Assembly: GCF_023159225.1 (NCBI RefSeq) | Contig: NC_063172.1 | Coordinates: 35,964,832 to 36,028,831 of the forward strand | Direction: 5' to 3' | Source: Perognathus longimembris pacificus | Lineage: Eukaryota > Chordata > Mammalia > Rodentia > Heteromyidae | Length of the DNA: 64,000 nucleotides | Shown: piece after piece, positions 24,766-37,248 of the stretch | Layout: every line of letters starts with the position of its first letter | Numbering within the stretch: position 1 is the stretch's first letter | Position numbers and translations under genes: made by a program | The notes under the pieces: model-generated | What the model was told of the DNA's origin: nothing | What the model saw: only the letters and a program-made list of their open reading frames with translations | Database searches by the model: none

Positions 24766-25055
24766 CCTGCACCAAAATCAATTCCAAATGGATTAAAGAC
24801 CTTGAAATCAAAACAGGCACCCTGAAGACACTAAAGGAAGGAGTAGGAGAAACACTTGGGCTCCTTGGCACAGGACAGAACTTCCTTAACAAAGACCCTG
24901 AAAGGCTACAAATCAAAGAAAGGTTGGACAAATGGGACTGCATCAAACTCCAGAGCTTCTGCAAGGCAAAGGACATAGCTCTCAAGATAAACAGAAAGCC
25001 CACAGACTGGGAGAAGATCTTTACCGGACATTCAACAGACAAAGGCCTCATCTCT
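24766..25055 (+). mobile_element. inverted upstream L1 ORF2 segment of the same insertion
   Basis: In the plus direction, frames here read L1 ORF2 sequence that normally precedes the neighbouring piece (KWDCIKLQSFCKAKDIALK, PTDWEKIFTGHSTDKGLIS). It ends aaggcctcatctcta at 25055. The minus-strand piece contains the same words close to its own 5' end (about 24747-24763), so the two parts abut in L1 coordinates. A near-perfect 13-bp target repeat (agaagataatctt at 23528-23540, agaagagaatctt at 25056-25068) encloses both parts. Confidence 0.92.
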
Positions 25056-25069
25056 AGAAGAGAATCTTA

Positions 25070-26995
25070 TTTACTCTCTCTATGGTCTTATGTGAATTCC
25101 CTACCCCTCAAATTATTCACTGCTAAAAACAGAATATTGGCATTATTATCTGCCATATTGATGGTGACTGGGATTAATGTTATTATACCTAACATACATC
25201 AATGCTTTACTAAGATTATTTACTTTTATTACTATAGTATTTATTTTCTTTAGTGTGTAAATGAATATTCACATGGCCTAGAAGACTTTCTAACCAACAG
25301 ATTATTAAAAATTTCAAGTTTTTAAAGCAATTTAGGTGTAACTTAGAATATCATGGGTGACACGGTTAGAAACATCACTTATTAACAGGTGAACAGATAT
25401 TCACCAGAAATCTCTGTTAAAAGTAGCACTGATATCACAACAAATTAAGCTTCATTTGGAAAAGATTTTTTATTAGTATGTATTAATTTTACAAAGGAAT
25501 TTGGTTGCAGTTATTCTCATAAGTGCTTATAATATACTTTGCCCATATCTCCCCTATTATGCTTTCTTATTCTTATCCTCCCTTTTTATGTTTATTAGTT
25601 TTCATTGTTTGGTTTCATAACTCCATACCAAAATTAAGTTTTACTCTGCTAGACACTGTTGTAAACATAAAATAGTAAATCTCATTACCGTGTTACCAAA
25701 ACCAGAAACTAGAATTCTGTTTCCCTGTCCCAACTGTGTATCTTCCTTACTAAATACTTAAACTGGTCATCAGTTCTTTGCTGATTATACATTGAAAAAT
25801 GTCATATTGATCTTTCTCATCATTACCATTGTTGCCACTGACTTGTTGACGACCTAAGTTGCTCTGATCTGGAGGTTGTTACACAAGTTTCAGTGTGAGA
25901 CTACAAAGGTCTTCAGCAAGAATGGGATTTAGTAGCAGGGAGAAGGATTAGATTTGGAGATGTTTTGATGTTTAAGTTGACAGAGCCTGCTAATAGATTG
26001 TATGTGGAACTGCCAGAGGAAGAAAGAGAGATCATGGGCCTCTCTCAAATCTTTGGTCAGAACAACGGCTGAATGGTGTGCCATGTCCTAAGATTAGCCA
26101 GGTCCTGAGATTAGGAGTTTGGTTTTGAATGCGTGAATGCTTAGTACTTATTACTAATATATATTTTTACAAACTGAAAACTTCCACTCAGGAACTAATT
26201 TTCAACCATCTTTTCAAGTTTTATGACTTGTTCTGGCCTTGCCTGGTGCCTGAAATTACTACTACTCCCTCAAACCCTGCGCTTACTAAGATGAATTGAG
26301 ACTCAAGAACACACAGGTAGAATTAGACTTACCTTCTTCCATGGACTCACATGGACATTTATGAAATACTAACCATAAGTTGGGAATTACAGTAACCACT
26401 GGGTGTATATGCAAAGATGAACTCTCGCCACCCTCAAAGAACATGTAATCTCATTGGGGCCGAGAGAGCACATTAACAATCTAGCATAATGTTTTAGGTT
26501 TATAATAAACAAGATGCAATAAATGAAAGAATGGTGGGTATTTATTGACTGTATATTTATCATGTACAAGGTATTTGTGTTTTTGTTTGTTTACAATCAT
26601 AATAGACTATGACCTAGGCGTTGAGGAATTAAGTACCCACACAAGGTAATAGAGCTTGCATGTAACTGAACAAATTAATGATCCAATTCTGACTTCTAAG
26701 TCATTCATTTGCCTAACAGAATTCAGAGAAGGCTTTATAGGAGTGAAAAACCCTGAGAAGTCACAGAAGCCTGAGATCATTCCAAGCAGAGGGAATATGC
26801 ACATGCAGACACAAAGGGACAGAGGTCTAGAGTTGGGGTTGGGGAGACTAAAGAGCCTGGGCAGGTAATACTATGCGTGAGAGTTTTGAATGTTATCCTG
26901 AGGTTTAAATACAGAATGAAGAATTTTGAGCATAGAAATGAAAAAATCAGATATTATACATTCCTCTAGTGTAGTACTTAGTGAAGATTTCTCTG
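25070..26995. other. intronic sequence with weak ancient-repeat similarity
   Basis: Around 26600-26950 (ctttataggagtgaaa, attccaagcagagggaatat) the text resembles a very old mammalian interspersed repeat of a family I cannot name. The remainder is unassigned. Confidence 0.35.
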
Positions 26996-27027
26996 TGTGT
27001 GAGTGTGTGTCTGTCTGTCTGACTGTT

Positions 27028-27252
27028 GATGATTGGTTTTGGGACTTGAACCCATGGCCTTCTGCTTTCACATGACTTTTTCCTGTTCAAGGATGGCACT
27101 GTAGTGATCAAGTAACATCCTTTTGTTTTTTCTAGTTAACTGGAGTTAAAAGTCTCACAGGCTTTTCTTCCTAACTGGATTCAAACAGAGATACTCCATT
27201 CTCAACCTCCTGAGTAGTTGGGTTACAGACATGAATCACCAGCACCTGGCTC
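27028..27252 (-). mobile_element. composite B1-ID SINE, old
   Basis: In reverse: gttttgggacttgaacccat, ttaactggagttaaaagtct, ctcaacctcctgagtagttg, agacatgaatcaccagcacc. A short GT/CTGT repeat (26993-27022) adjoins its 3' tail. Confidence 0.75.
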
Positions 27253-27688
27253 TACTGTGTATGAAACTTAGTTAACACATTTATCTTCTATTCTACAATG
27301 TAAGGCCTATTTTAATGAGCCCTAGTCCTCCATTCACATAGCATTTGTGTGTGTGGGGGTTATTATTGAGTTTAATTTACTTTTATTCATTTTACTGTCT
27401 TTACTGCTCAACAAGAATTTTCCCACAGGAGAAAGGCATAGTAACAGTTGAAAGAATGAAAGAAAGCTGGAGGAAGAAAGGGAGGTCTGAAAATAGAGCT
27501 TATGATCTTTTAAATACAATCACTATGTATAGCTCCTATGCATAGTTCTCATTCATTTTCATAAAATAAATTTAACTTTACATTTAAATCACAATCCCTT
27601 GAGCAATTTCGTGAAGTATTTCTCCCTTCAAAGGAATGCACTGACCCTCTGACAAATAGAGCATCATGAAGACATAGTCAAGATAATT

Positions 27689-27885
27689 GGGGCTGGGAAT
27701 ATGGTAGAGTGCTTGCCTCGTATACATGAAGCCCTGGGTTCTATTCCTCAGCACCACATATATAGAAGAAGCCAGAAGTGGTACTGTGGCTCAAGTGGTA
27801 GAATGCTATCCTTGAGCAAAAAGAAGCCAGGGACAGTGCTCATGCCCTGAGTTCAAGCCCAAGGACTGGCAAAACAAAACAAAAA
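27689..27885 (+). mobile_element. dimeric ID-like SINE
   Basis: Two-unit element with a short deletion in the left unit (ggaatatggtagagtgcttg lacks about 15 bases of the A-box region). Flanked by aagataatt (27680-27688) and aagatgatt (27886-27894). Confidence 0.93.
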
Positions 27886-28082
27886 AAGATGATTAAGTAT
27901 GGCAACATTTGTTTATACCAAAGGGGATTCTTAGATACATGTTGTATTACTTTATTTCATTTTCCCCTTATAATTCTTTTATTTAAAAACTGTAAATGAA
28001 AACACATTCACTTTTCTTAGAGTTCAAAAGCACTTATTCTGAGTACAAAATCCGAAAAGGCTTTTAGAACTAAAGCAGACTC

Positions 28083-28084
<2 letters not shown>

Positions 28085-28131
<47 letters not shown>
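28085..28131. repeat. (CA)n microsatellite
   Basis: About 23 CA repeats. Confidence 0.95.
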
Positions 28132-28132
<1 letters not shown>

Positions 28133-28394
28133 AATTCAAATTAGAATTAGTAGATTGAAAACAATAGGAAAAGCTAAATAATCAACACAAAGATGAGATG
28201 AGCACCAGGGCAGCTCTGGGTTTTGGTAAGGTTGCCATGGACAGAACCTCTGGGCACTGTCATGTGAATAACCAGGCATCAGCAGGAGGATATGAGCAGA
28301 ACACAGAGTTTGGCAGTCCTACCATGCAATAAGCATTAGGAGGAAAATTAAAAATGGATAACACTAAGATGTTCTAAAGGGCCAAGTAGCTTTC

Positions 28395-28580
28395 CAAGAA
28401 ATTCCTGTGAGTTACCTCATTGACTATGTCAACAGGCCCATGAGAGGCAGTCTCTTTACCTGCATTTTACAGATAAGGAAATTGCTAAGAAAATTACTCA
28501 GACCACATAGGAAGTGGTACAAGGATTTGAACTCACAGAGTTTGACTTTAAAGTCTTAAGCTTAATGACCAAGGTACATG
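28395..28580 (-). mobile_element. MIR element
   Basis: In reverse it carries the MIR core signature: gcattttacagataaggaaa, then acataggaagtggtacaagg, then atttgaactcacagagttt. This is an ancient mammalian SINE. Confidence 0.7.
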
Positions 28581-28589
28581 CCTTTGGGA

Positions 28590-29555
28590 TCTATTTAAGG
28601 GTAGAAGACATGACTGTGTTCTAGGGCCAAAAAGAGGAAAGAAATGCTGGGCTGGACAATTCAAGAAAGCATAGGTTGAAGTCAAGCCTCACATATGCTA
28701 AGATACCACATGAAGTCCAATATCTGATAGTAGAAAGGAGCCTGATTTCTTCAGTGTTGGCAGCCATTTATTGCGCTCAGGAGCTTGAAGCTAAATTTGC
28801 TATTTGTTTCTGTGACAGCTGATGAGCCCAACTCTGTAAAGATAAGAATTTTCACAGTTTCCTGCTTCTGGCAGAAAAGTAACACATTTACAAGTGTGAA
28901 ACTGCTTTACATTTTAGGGGAAAAAAGAGTGTATGCAGAAAAAAGAAAATTTGTTTTCCCTTATTTTATTTAAAAAAATCATGACAGTCATAATTTGTAC
29001 TTGCAGGTTCTCCCTATCCATTACAGTACTTTGGGAGTCTCCCACCAAAGTCAAGGTCATTCTTAAGGTATTGATTGTGGGGAGGGGGCTTATTTGTGTG
29101 CTTTGTTTTATTTCGAAATGGATCCCTGTTAATAGATTTGGCTTCCATGGTCAAGATGGTAAGCGTGTAGTTAAAGAATTTGTACATACCATAGACTAAC
29201 AACGAGTACAGTGCCATGTAAGAGCCCTACTGGTCAGTAATATATAATCCAATTCTGTTTCATACTCTCTTTTTGAGAGAAATTAGTGAGGAATGATCAC
29301 ATGAAGATTAGTCTTAAACCAGTAATTCTAGCTTCAGGGCACACCTGTTGACCATTTCATTTTACTTTGGGCCAAGAGTCCTGACTATGGGATTAAAAAT
29401 AGCCAGAGAATCCTAGAGATATGGGTTATGGATGGTGCTTGGCTATGTATCTCACATTAGAGGGTAGCCTTATTACTAAGGCACAGACACAGACCACAGA
29501 GAATCACAGATCTTTGTGATACTTTGAATGCTGTTGATCAAGAAGTCAGCTTTCT
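28590..29555. other. intronic sequence, nothing recognised
   Basis: No repeat family or exon signal I can support. Short ORFs here lack splice sites and any known motif. Confidence 0.45.
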
Positions 29556-29560
29556 AGTCA

Positions 29561-29792
29561 GCTGCTGGTGGCTCAGTCTGTAATCCTAGCCACTGAGGAC
29601 ACTGAGATCTGAAGATGAGTTTGAAGCCAACTTAGGCAGAAATGTCCCAAGAGATTTTTACATATAATAAATCAGCAAAAAGTGGACTGGATGTGTGGCT
29701 CAAATAGTGGAGCTTTGAGCAAAAAAGCTGAGCAAGACTGAGAAGCCCTAAATTCAAGCCCCAGTATCAGCACAAAAACTAAAACAAACACA
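29561..29792 (+). mobile_element. composite B1-ID SINE
   Basis: ctgctggtggctcagtctgt and taatcctagccactgaggac (B1 half), then ggatgtgtggctcaaatagt and aattcaagccccagtatcag (ID half), with an A/C-rich tail. Confidence 0.8.
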
Positions 29793-29889
29793 CAAAAACT
29801 CCCCCCAAACAGATAATTAAGAAGAGAGCATGCTTGGATTAAATAATATGTCTGATTGTGTTCCTTTTTCAGTTTCCTTTTTGTGTTGT

Positions 29890-29978
29890 TGTTGTTTGTT
29901 TTTGGTGCTGGGGGTTGAACCAGAGCTGTGTTGATGTTAGGCAAGTGTATTGCCATTTGAGCTACATCTCCATTCTCT
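29890..29978 (-). mobile_element. ID-like SINE monomer
   Basis: In reverse: tttggtgctgggggttgaac and tgccatttgagctacatctc. A TTG-rich simple tract on the left marks the tail. Confidence 0.55.
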
Positions 29979-30196
29979 TTTCAGCTTTTAAGGTCAACTT
30001 GTTACTTATGAACTTCTTACAAAATGGTTCACAAAAATGTATTGAGCATCTACTTATGTTATGGCAAGCAGTTATGTACCAGTATAAACAAGTATTTCTT
30101 TCTTCACAGACTTATAGGCTGAAAAAATGGTCCCAAAGCCTAAAGAGAAAAATCCTCTCAGGGCCTGTAAAGAGCCATTGCACAGAAATCAAAACC

Positions 30197-30197
<1 letters not shown>

Positions 30198-30242
<45 letters not shown>
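30198..30242. repeat. (CA)n microsatellite
   Basis: About 22 CA repeats. Confidence 0.95.
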
Positions 30243-30245
<3 letters not shown>

Positions 30246-30376
30246 CTTAATTGCTTAGAGGAATGACAATAGACCTTAGGGAGTGCAAATCAACAAGAGG
30301 TATCTGATGGTTCTATTCACTACAGTGAACATTTGTATATTGCCTTTTACATAGGCTAAAAAATAATCTTTGGCCC

Positions 30377-30705
30377 AGACACAGATAAATGCTACATCTC
30401 ACTTATATGTAGAATTCGGAAAAAAAGCCAAACTCAAAAGTAGAAAAGGGTAGAGTTCCAGTTGCTAGGCACTACAGTGGGATAAATGGGGTGATGTGGT
30501 TAATGGATAGAAATTCAAGTCATGCAAAGAACTACCTATTTCTAGGGACCTAATGAAAAGCATAGTGGTAATGGATGTGTTAATTAATTTGATTATGGAC
30601 ATCATAACAGAATGAATGTGTATATTAAATCATCATGGTGTATGTTTTAACAAAACATACAGGTATATATTCCTTTACTTGGAAAACTTTTTAAAATAAA
30701 AATGT
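30377..30705 (+). mobile_element. old L1 3' end (L1M-like)
   Basis: Motifs atctcacttatatgtagaat, aactcaaaagtagaaaaggg, gttgctaggcactacagtgg and a final aaaataaaaatgtagaaa are in the order found at the end of ORF2 and in the 3' UTR of older mammalian L1 families. Confidence 0.7.
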
Positions 30706-30719
30706 AGAAATTTAAAGTA

Positions 30720-33640
30720 TAGTTTTACAAATTTAACAACACTCAGGAAGTTTCCATTTGCACTGAATCCATGTGTCAGCTTTCTCAGGCATTCAGCATT
30801 TCCAGGCTTAATTCTGGGCTCTTTAGATCCAATACTGGCATCTCCCCTAAGCAGTCCTATTTTCAGGCTTGTCTTTATATCTAGCCTAACAACAACCTAA
30901 CAACAAAAAAATCCTCCCTAAGACATTATTATTAAAGCTAATCACTAATCATGCATTTTTCCCTTCATTTAACCAGCAACTTCTCTTTCATGTCAGATAT
31001 CTGAATCCAAATGCTAAATCTGTCCTCTGGCAGGATAACTCTCATCATGTTTATTGCCTCATATTTCTTTGATTATTCCATCACCAATTAAGCCATCCAC
31101 AAGGGACTCTGTCATATGAGGGTCTGTTAGCAAGAGATCAAACACATGCAGAAGCTATTCATTTGAAAATAGAGAATATGATGAACACATGGTGCAGAAA
31201 GATGGTTACTTTTTGGTCTTCTCATTACATTATATCTTCCCATCCCCTTTCCTCTTTTAAAGTCTGCACCTATGGTAAACAACCTTATGTTTTATTTTTC
31301 ACTGAATTCTACTGCAATAGATGTAGCTAAAATGTCACCAATTATTTCATGCAGCCAAGGCATAAGAGCAGAAGAAGAGAGTTTAAGTATCCAGCATTAA
31401 GTTTTTACTATGTGTCAAGCCCTTTCCTGGAGACTTATGAGTCATATTACCTCAATTGTTATGCATAATAACTCCATGACAAACACAGAGCTACAAGATA
31501 CCATGGAAGTTATTTATGTCGAGACCTACCTGATTTTGCCCTTCATCTATTTCACACTGAAAATGAAGAAGAACAAGATGGAAAAAAAAATCAGAGGGTA
31601 AAGCAGATGGAGAAGGAAATGGATAAATAACCACAACAGCCTCAATTACTATTAATTTGTTAAATAAATGTCTATTAAGCACCTAATACTGGAGACATAG
31701 AATTTCCTCATTAAACAAGTTCCTTGTTCTAGAGAGGCATGTATGGCTTAGGGATGTAAATTTCTAATAAAAAAGTAGTCCTCTACAATAGGACAAAATT
31801 CAATAGGTTCAGAAGTGTATGCTGGGGTGGGTGGGGGGGGGGCACAGAGTCTTACCAAGGAAACTGGATACTCAAATAAGATGACTTTTGTGGAAGAATG
31901 AAAACAATATATGAGACCTCTCAAATTGACAATAGCAGGCAGAGGTTCAGGTCAAGGCTGAAGGTTAAAGCAGACCGATGTTACAGAATCATAGAGGTGG
32001 TAACTGGAAGGATACTGAGGAATTTATGTGCTTCAGAGAGGGACAGAAGTACATGCATGATAAAGACTAGAAAGAGAAGGGCAGAAGTTGCTTTAACAGG
32101 ATGATAGAATCAGGCATTAGGAAAGAGAAAAAGAAGAGAGACATTCTGTGAAGAGATAAGGTGAGGAAATAAGGGGCCATTGGCTGCCGGAGCAAACAGC
32201 CACTCTGTGTAGCATAATAAATGACATTTCTACAGCTATTAAATCACAGGAACATTATGAACATTTTGATTTTTATTTGATTTTTATCCAAGGGAAAGAA
32301 GAGTGATAGAAACAAAGGGAGTGGTGGTCTTTACTCAGAGTCTTGGAAGTACAAAGAAATGAAGGCGTCATCAGAGAGAGGCAGGTGCTTGGACAGAAAA
32401 GGAGATAAGATATTTCTGAGGTGCAGCTCAGAATTGTATTATGTGGGTGGCAGGAAGACAGAAGGTCTATTTTGTGACATGCTAGGCACCCCTGAGCTGG
32501 ATGTCAGGCAAAGGGCAGAAGAATCAGATAAGAAAACATCATGATAGCACTATCACTTCTGTCTTCAAAAGCAATCAAATGAAAAAAGATACCTTTGAAG
32601 TGATAATATCCTGATCACAGCAACATAATCTGAAAAAAATATGTAGATATTCTGATCGCCAGGCACAGTTAAATATTAGGGATTCTATGTTATTGTTCCT
32701 TGAACAGAGCTATTTCCTTCTGGGTAGAAAGCTATGCAGTGACATGTAGTGTCTTGATTTGGTTGCTTGAGGACAAACCAGACAACTGATGTCATTGAAC
32801 TGTCAGATCTGGACTTTGATTATAACTTTTCCCTGCATGTAAGTAAGAGGTTTCAAGAAGGGGAAAGAAATCTATGTATCCTAAAGGTGTCAAGTAGTTT
32901 TTGTCAATAATACACCTCCACTTTATCCCTTATCCCTGTAGCTATAGTACAGTAAAATAAATTTAATAGACTATGATGTAGAATTCTTTGGGGAAAACGG
33001 TTCTGGTGGAATAAAAGAGTAAAACACAGTGTTGCTTATGACAGATAATAACTGAACTCCGTGCCATTGTCACTAAATTGACAGGGCATCTCTTCCGTCT
33101 CTATCACTTAGATGATCACTACCAATTCATACTCTTCTGATGAGAAAGTGATGTCCACTACATGGTTCCTAGACAACAATCCTAAGTTCAGTGGGACGTC
33201 CATGGCCACTATGAAATTAAGTGCAAAGAGCCTGCAAGTTGGTATCAAGCCATCCTAGATTCAAGATCAGCTTTATATTTTAATTATGCTGACACAAAGC
33301 AAATGGCCTGAAACCTGGCACATAGAAGACACTCAGTGAATTCAACTGTTATTGCTATGAAATTGATATTTTCAACCATTAAAAGGAAAAGCCAGAGCCC
33401 ACATAGGAAGGGCTTCCTCATTTCAAAGTCATAAGTTTCATCATTTTACAATCCAAATTCCTCTGGCAACTTCTCATGAATAGCTAGAGCCACAAACTTT
33501 CCCCAAATTGACACTTTTATAATGAACTATTTTATAAGTCAACTTCTCAGCCTTTATTCTCTTCTACTGACTGTTCTTTGTAAAGTGTCATAAAATATAA
33601 GAGAGCACTGATAAATAAAAAAATAGAAACAGTATAATTT
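30720..33640. other. intronic sequence with scattered MIR-like pieces
   Basis: Weak reversed MIR-like stretch at about 31385-31500 (agtttttactatgtgtcaag, attacctcaattgttatgca), and a MIR tail-like piece at 33300-33360 (acctggcacatagaagacac). A G-rich run lies at 31823-31842. Otherwise nothing recognised up to exon 2. Confidence 0.4.
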
Positions 33641-33650
33641 TTGATCTTAC

Positions 33651-33675
33651 CATTTTTGTCTGCTCTCCTCAATAT
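33651..33675 (-). CDS. NECAB1: NECAB1 exon 2, 25-bp microexon (codons 34-41 plus one base)
   Basis: The minus strand reads a polypyrimidine tract, then tttcag|ATATTGAGG, and after 25 bases AAAAATG|gtaaga. Joined to exon 1 it encodes ILRRADKN and leaves one base (G) for exon 3. It supplies the end of the incoming helix and the first residues of EF-hand loop 1 (D39, N41). Its length is not a multiple of three, so skipping it shifts the frame. In that shifted frame exon 3 shows no stop codon. It is too short for ORF-based detection and was found by looking for the residues that must follow SIFLD in this family. Confidence 0.93.
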
Positions 33676-33789
33676 CTGAAAAGAAAAGAAGAAACATTTT
33701 GTTAACGTTTTTAGCTAAGTACTACAATGCACACTATATTTATATATAATTCACCAATTAAACAAATTCTAAGTAAATTTTTCTTTCTT

Positions 33790-34215
33790 TAGAACAGTGA
33801 AAACCTGAAAATAACTCAAATATTATCAAGTTAAAAGATAAACTGTGGTGTATCCAGACATGAAAACTGTCTGTCTCTCTCTATGTCACTCTACCAATAT
33901 CTTGATGGATTTCAAAATAATTAGGCTGAGTAGAAAATGTAGATACAAGAGAATATCTGTTGTATAAGGTCATTTATATAAAAATTCCGAAAAAAATGCA
34001 AACTAACCAAAAGCAACAGACAATAGATTAAGGGCTGTCTTGAAATGGCAAGACAGGGAAAGGTGGATTATAGGAGGGCATGTGGCAACTTCTGGGGGTG
34101 ATAAAGATAGTTGCCATCTTGATTGTGGTAATGTTTTCACTAAACCCTATCAAACTTTTCCTTTTAATATGTGTAATTTAAAGTAAGTCAGTCATCTCTC
34201 AAGAAAACTGGAGTT
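33790..34215 (+). mobile_element. ancient L1 3' end (L1M-like)
   Basis: Order of motifs matches an old L1: aaactgtggtgtatccagac, ttcaaaataattaggctgag, gtcatttatataaaaattcc, gcaacttctgggggtgataa, atcttgattgtggtaatgtt, ttaatatgtgtaatttaaag. It starts about 110 bp upstream (gene sense) of the exon 2 acceptor. Confidence 0.75.
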
Positions 34216-34559
34216 AACAACACAAAAAGAAAAATAGTGAACTATGGGTAAATAGGAGCACATCTGTGTACTCTATCTTTTTTGCATACATTCATTATAT
34301 TCTATCTGTATGAAATCACTTTTGATGTATAGGACTGTTTTGTCATTTGATATCCATTATTCTTTGATTATGATTTCTAATTTTCTTTTGGGAAACCAAT
34401 CTTTCTTCCACTCTTGGATTACATATTTCAGAGCTGGGCAGAGACAAGAGAGAGGGTGAGGGAGTGAAAGAGAGAGAAGCACATTTTCCTTTTCTTCTGG
34501 TTTTGAACCTGCAAAGATTCAGGCAAGGAGTTGTTGCTGTTTTGTTGTTATTTATGTTG

Positions 34560-35000
34560 TATTTTGAATTGTTTTTCCCAAAAAGCAAATACTGAAGTTC
34601 GAATCCTTAGCACCTTCTTTGGAATGTGACCTTCTTTGGAAAAAGGTTCTTTATTGATGTAATCTAATTAAGACAAACTATTACCAGTCTTAGTGAGTCT
34701 GAGGATGGATGGCCTTACAAAGAGCTAGGAGAAATTTTGAGGCACAGAATAGAAACAGGCCATATACTGACAAAATAGGTATTGAACTAATTCAGCCACA
34801 AGCCAGGGACCGAGAGCTATCATGAGAAGCCAGCAGAGAGGTATGGAAGAACTTTTATGGAGCCTTCGAGAGGACTGTTGTCAATCAACAGCATCATTTC
34901 ACTCTTATGGTCTCTAGACCTGTATGGGAGTATGTTCTGTTCTTTTTGGAAGCACAAATTTTCATTAGTTATTATGAAAGCATTTGGAAATGAATGCCCA
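34560..35000 (+). mobile_element. MaLR-type solo LTR, old
   Basis: Contains the old MaLR-like order: agttcgaatccttagcacct, ggaatgtgaccttctttgga, atgtaatctaattaagac, then agccacaagccaggga and agccagcagagagg further on. No internal region is present. Non-coding and long dead. Confidence 0.5.
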
Positions 35001-35049
35001 ACATCTAGGAAAGGAATGTTCAGACCCTTGGATTAGTAAGCCCTTGATG

Positions 35050-36830
35050 TCACTCTTTCAGCCTCTGGTCTCATCACAGAGGAGAAAAACTCTATTTTTC
35101 ATTTAAGAGCCAACAAATTATCACACTTTTTTATATCTTTTAATCTTAAGACAGTTTGCATTCTTTTTTCTATTAGCTGCAATCAAACTAATCCTAATTC
35201 TGATAGTCATATGGATAGAAAAGTAACTGGGTAGTGCACTATGCTACATACAGAATCAAAGAAAATATCCCTCTACCAGTTGCACAGGCAAACTTTAATC
35301 ACTTGGAAAAGGCCCTTGAGAAACATTTGTTTACCTGAGCAACTTGTGGTTAAACTTAAATAACCAGAGCTATCCTTACTTCTAGATGGACATTTTTTGG
35401 TGTTCAGTTTAAAACATGAGAACTTTTTTCATCCCCTTTCATTTTCCTTCCTGCAGAGCAACACTGTCCCTTCTCATTTGTGATTTCTCAAAATGATGTA
35501 TGGATAAGTGTAATCACCATTACAATGTATTTTATTGTACAATATTAATATTATTACTAAAAATCTCATCCATGAAACTTTTCCAGAAGCAGATAGGTGT
35601 CATTTTGATGACTATATATAATATGTTTGTCTCAAATTTGTTTTTTTTTCTGGCTTTACAAAATGGATTTAGTTAATGCAAGAAGACTAAAGAATGAAAT
35701 GCACATTCCTTTGACTCCATAGAGGTAAGAGCTCTGGGGGGATGTTGAGAATCTATTCCTCTGTCAAATCCAGCTCTTTTCTCTTTCCTGTAACCAGGAA
35801 GCCACATCCTACCTGTTACATTTGATACACTCAAAGATTTACTTCAAGTTCTATTTGTTCTCATGGGTTTAAAGTGACTAGAATAGAAATAATAATGCAC
35901 TGGGGAGTGGGACACAAAAATTCTATTATTTAATTTCATAAAGAACAACCATAAGTGTCACCCAGTCTCTTAGAGATGAAATTAAGATAGTAGCTGTGCC
36001 ATTAAGCGGTTCTTGTAATTAAATATGAATAGAACTGCCTCTGCTGCAAATTTTTCCTGAGTCCACAGACTAATAAAAAATCTACAATAAATTGGAATTG
36101 AGCTCATTTTGTTATGTTACCATGTTCATCTGGGTCAACCAATTTGATGGTATCACTACAGGAATTGTAAACAAATTTAAATATTATAAATAAATTTAAA
36201 TGTCACTTAAGTGACATTGAAATAAAAGCAATAGTTTTGCTACAATTTAGAGGTTATTTAAAAGATGTATTTTGATGTCCTTATTCCTCACCTTAAGCTA
36301 ATGAAGGCAGGTATTAAATGTGTTACAAGCATAAAATACTGACACAGAAACACCATTCACTGAACAAGTATTTCCTAACTGTCTCAACCTGTGGTAGGTT
36401 AAAGTTCAAAATGAGATGATCAGTCACTTAGTGGACTCCTGAGAAATTGGATATAGGGCAGGGGTTGGGACTCATCTGGTGCATGAAGTGACATCTGAAA
36501 GGGAAGTGCTAGTAGGTGAGTCATGATATAATCCAGGAAATCCAGTAGGTAGCTTTTGTAATGAGCCACTAGTCTCACCCAGATGGGATGCAAAGAACTG
36601 GGCCCTGGAAGACAGATGAAGAATATGTAATAACTACATCTTTATCAGCTTTACCTTGGGCAGGACCTGTATAGATAAACAAGGCAAATGCCATTATTGT
36701 CTACTCTAATTTTCCTTGCCAGTTAGAGTAGACAATGATGATATTAACATCCATTTCCACACTGTAAAATTTCACTCAAATAATCAAATGTGCTAAGCAA
36801 GATAGAAGATATATGGTTTGGGCAAAATTC
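35050..36830. other. intron 1 sequence, nothing recognised
   Basis: A long stretch in intron 1 with no repeat I can name and no coding signal. Regulatory function is possible but unsupported. Confidence 0.4.
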
Positions 36831-36834
36831 AGCC

Positions 36835-36888
36835 ACAGATCCATGTCTAGGCAGGCATTCTAAGCACTGAGCCACACCTTCAGCCCTG
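36835..36888 (-). mobile_element. ID-like SINE fragment
   Basis: In reverse: gtctaggcaggcattctaag and cactgagccacaccttcagc, the left ID unit. Confidence 0.4.
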
Positions 36889-37248
36889 TACCATGATGTC
36901 TTAAAACACTTTGACATTTTTCTGACTATCTCACCATCATCCTAAGACACCATCTCACCATTTTAAGACACTTTTACAATTCTCTGACCATCTCACCTCT
37001 CATACAAATAAGTATGTGTGGGGCTTCAGAATTGTGTCTTAAGGAGAACAAACTACTACACAGCCAATTCTCTGGCTGTTTGGGCCCTGCGCCTTATTTC
37101 AGAGATGCGTGGTATGCCTACTTGGATAAAGGAAGGAAGAGAAGACAAACCATAGTCTCATCTGTCACTTTGTCTAGACTCATTCTCTTTTCATTAGTGT
37201 ATTGGAGAAAAGCAAGTTCCTTCTTGGTTATAAAATTAAAGGGTACTA

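Larger units (their letters stand above)
13778..33650 (-). other. NECAB1: NECAB1 intron 2 (19,873 bp)
   Basis: Bounded by gtaaga after exon 2 and tttcag before exon 3. It is filled with SINEs, L1 pieces, MIR relics and microsatellites, listed separately. I looked for additional in-frame exons with splice sites and found none. The known family protein needs none here. Confidence 0.85.
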
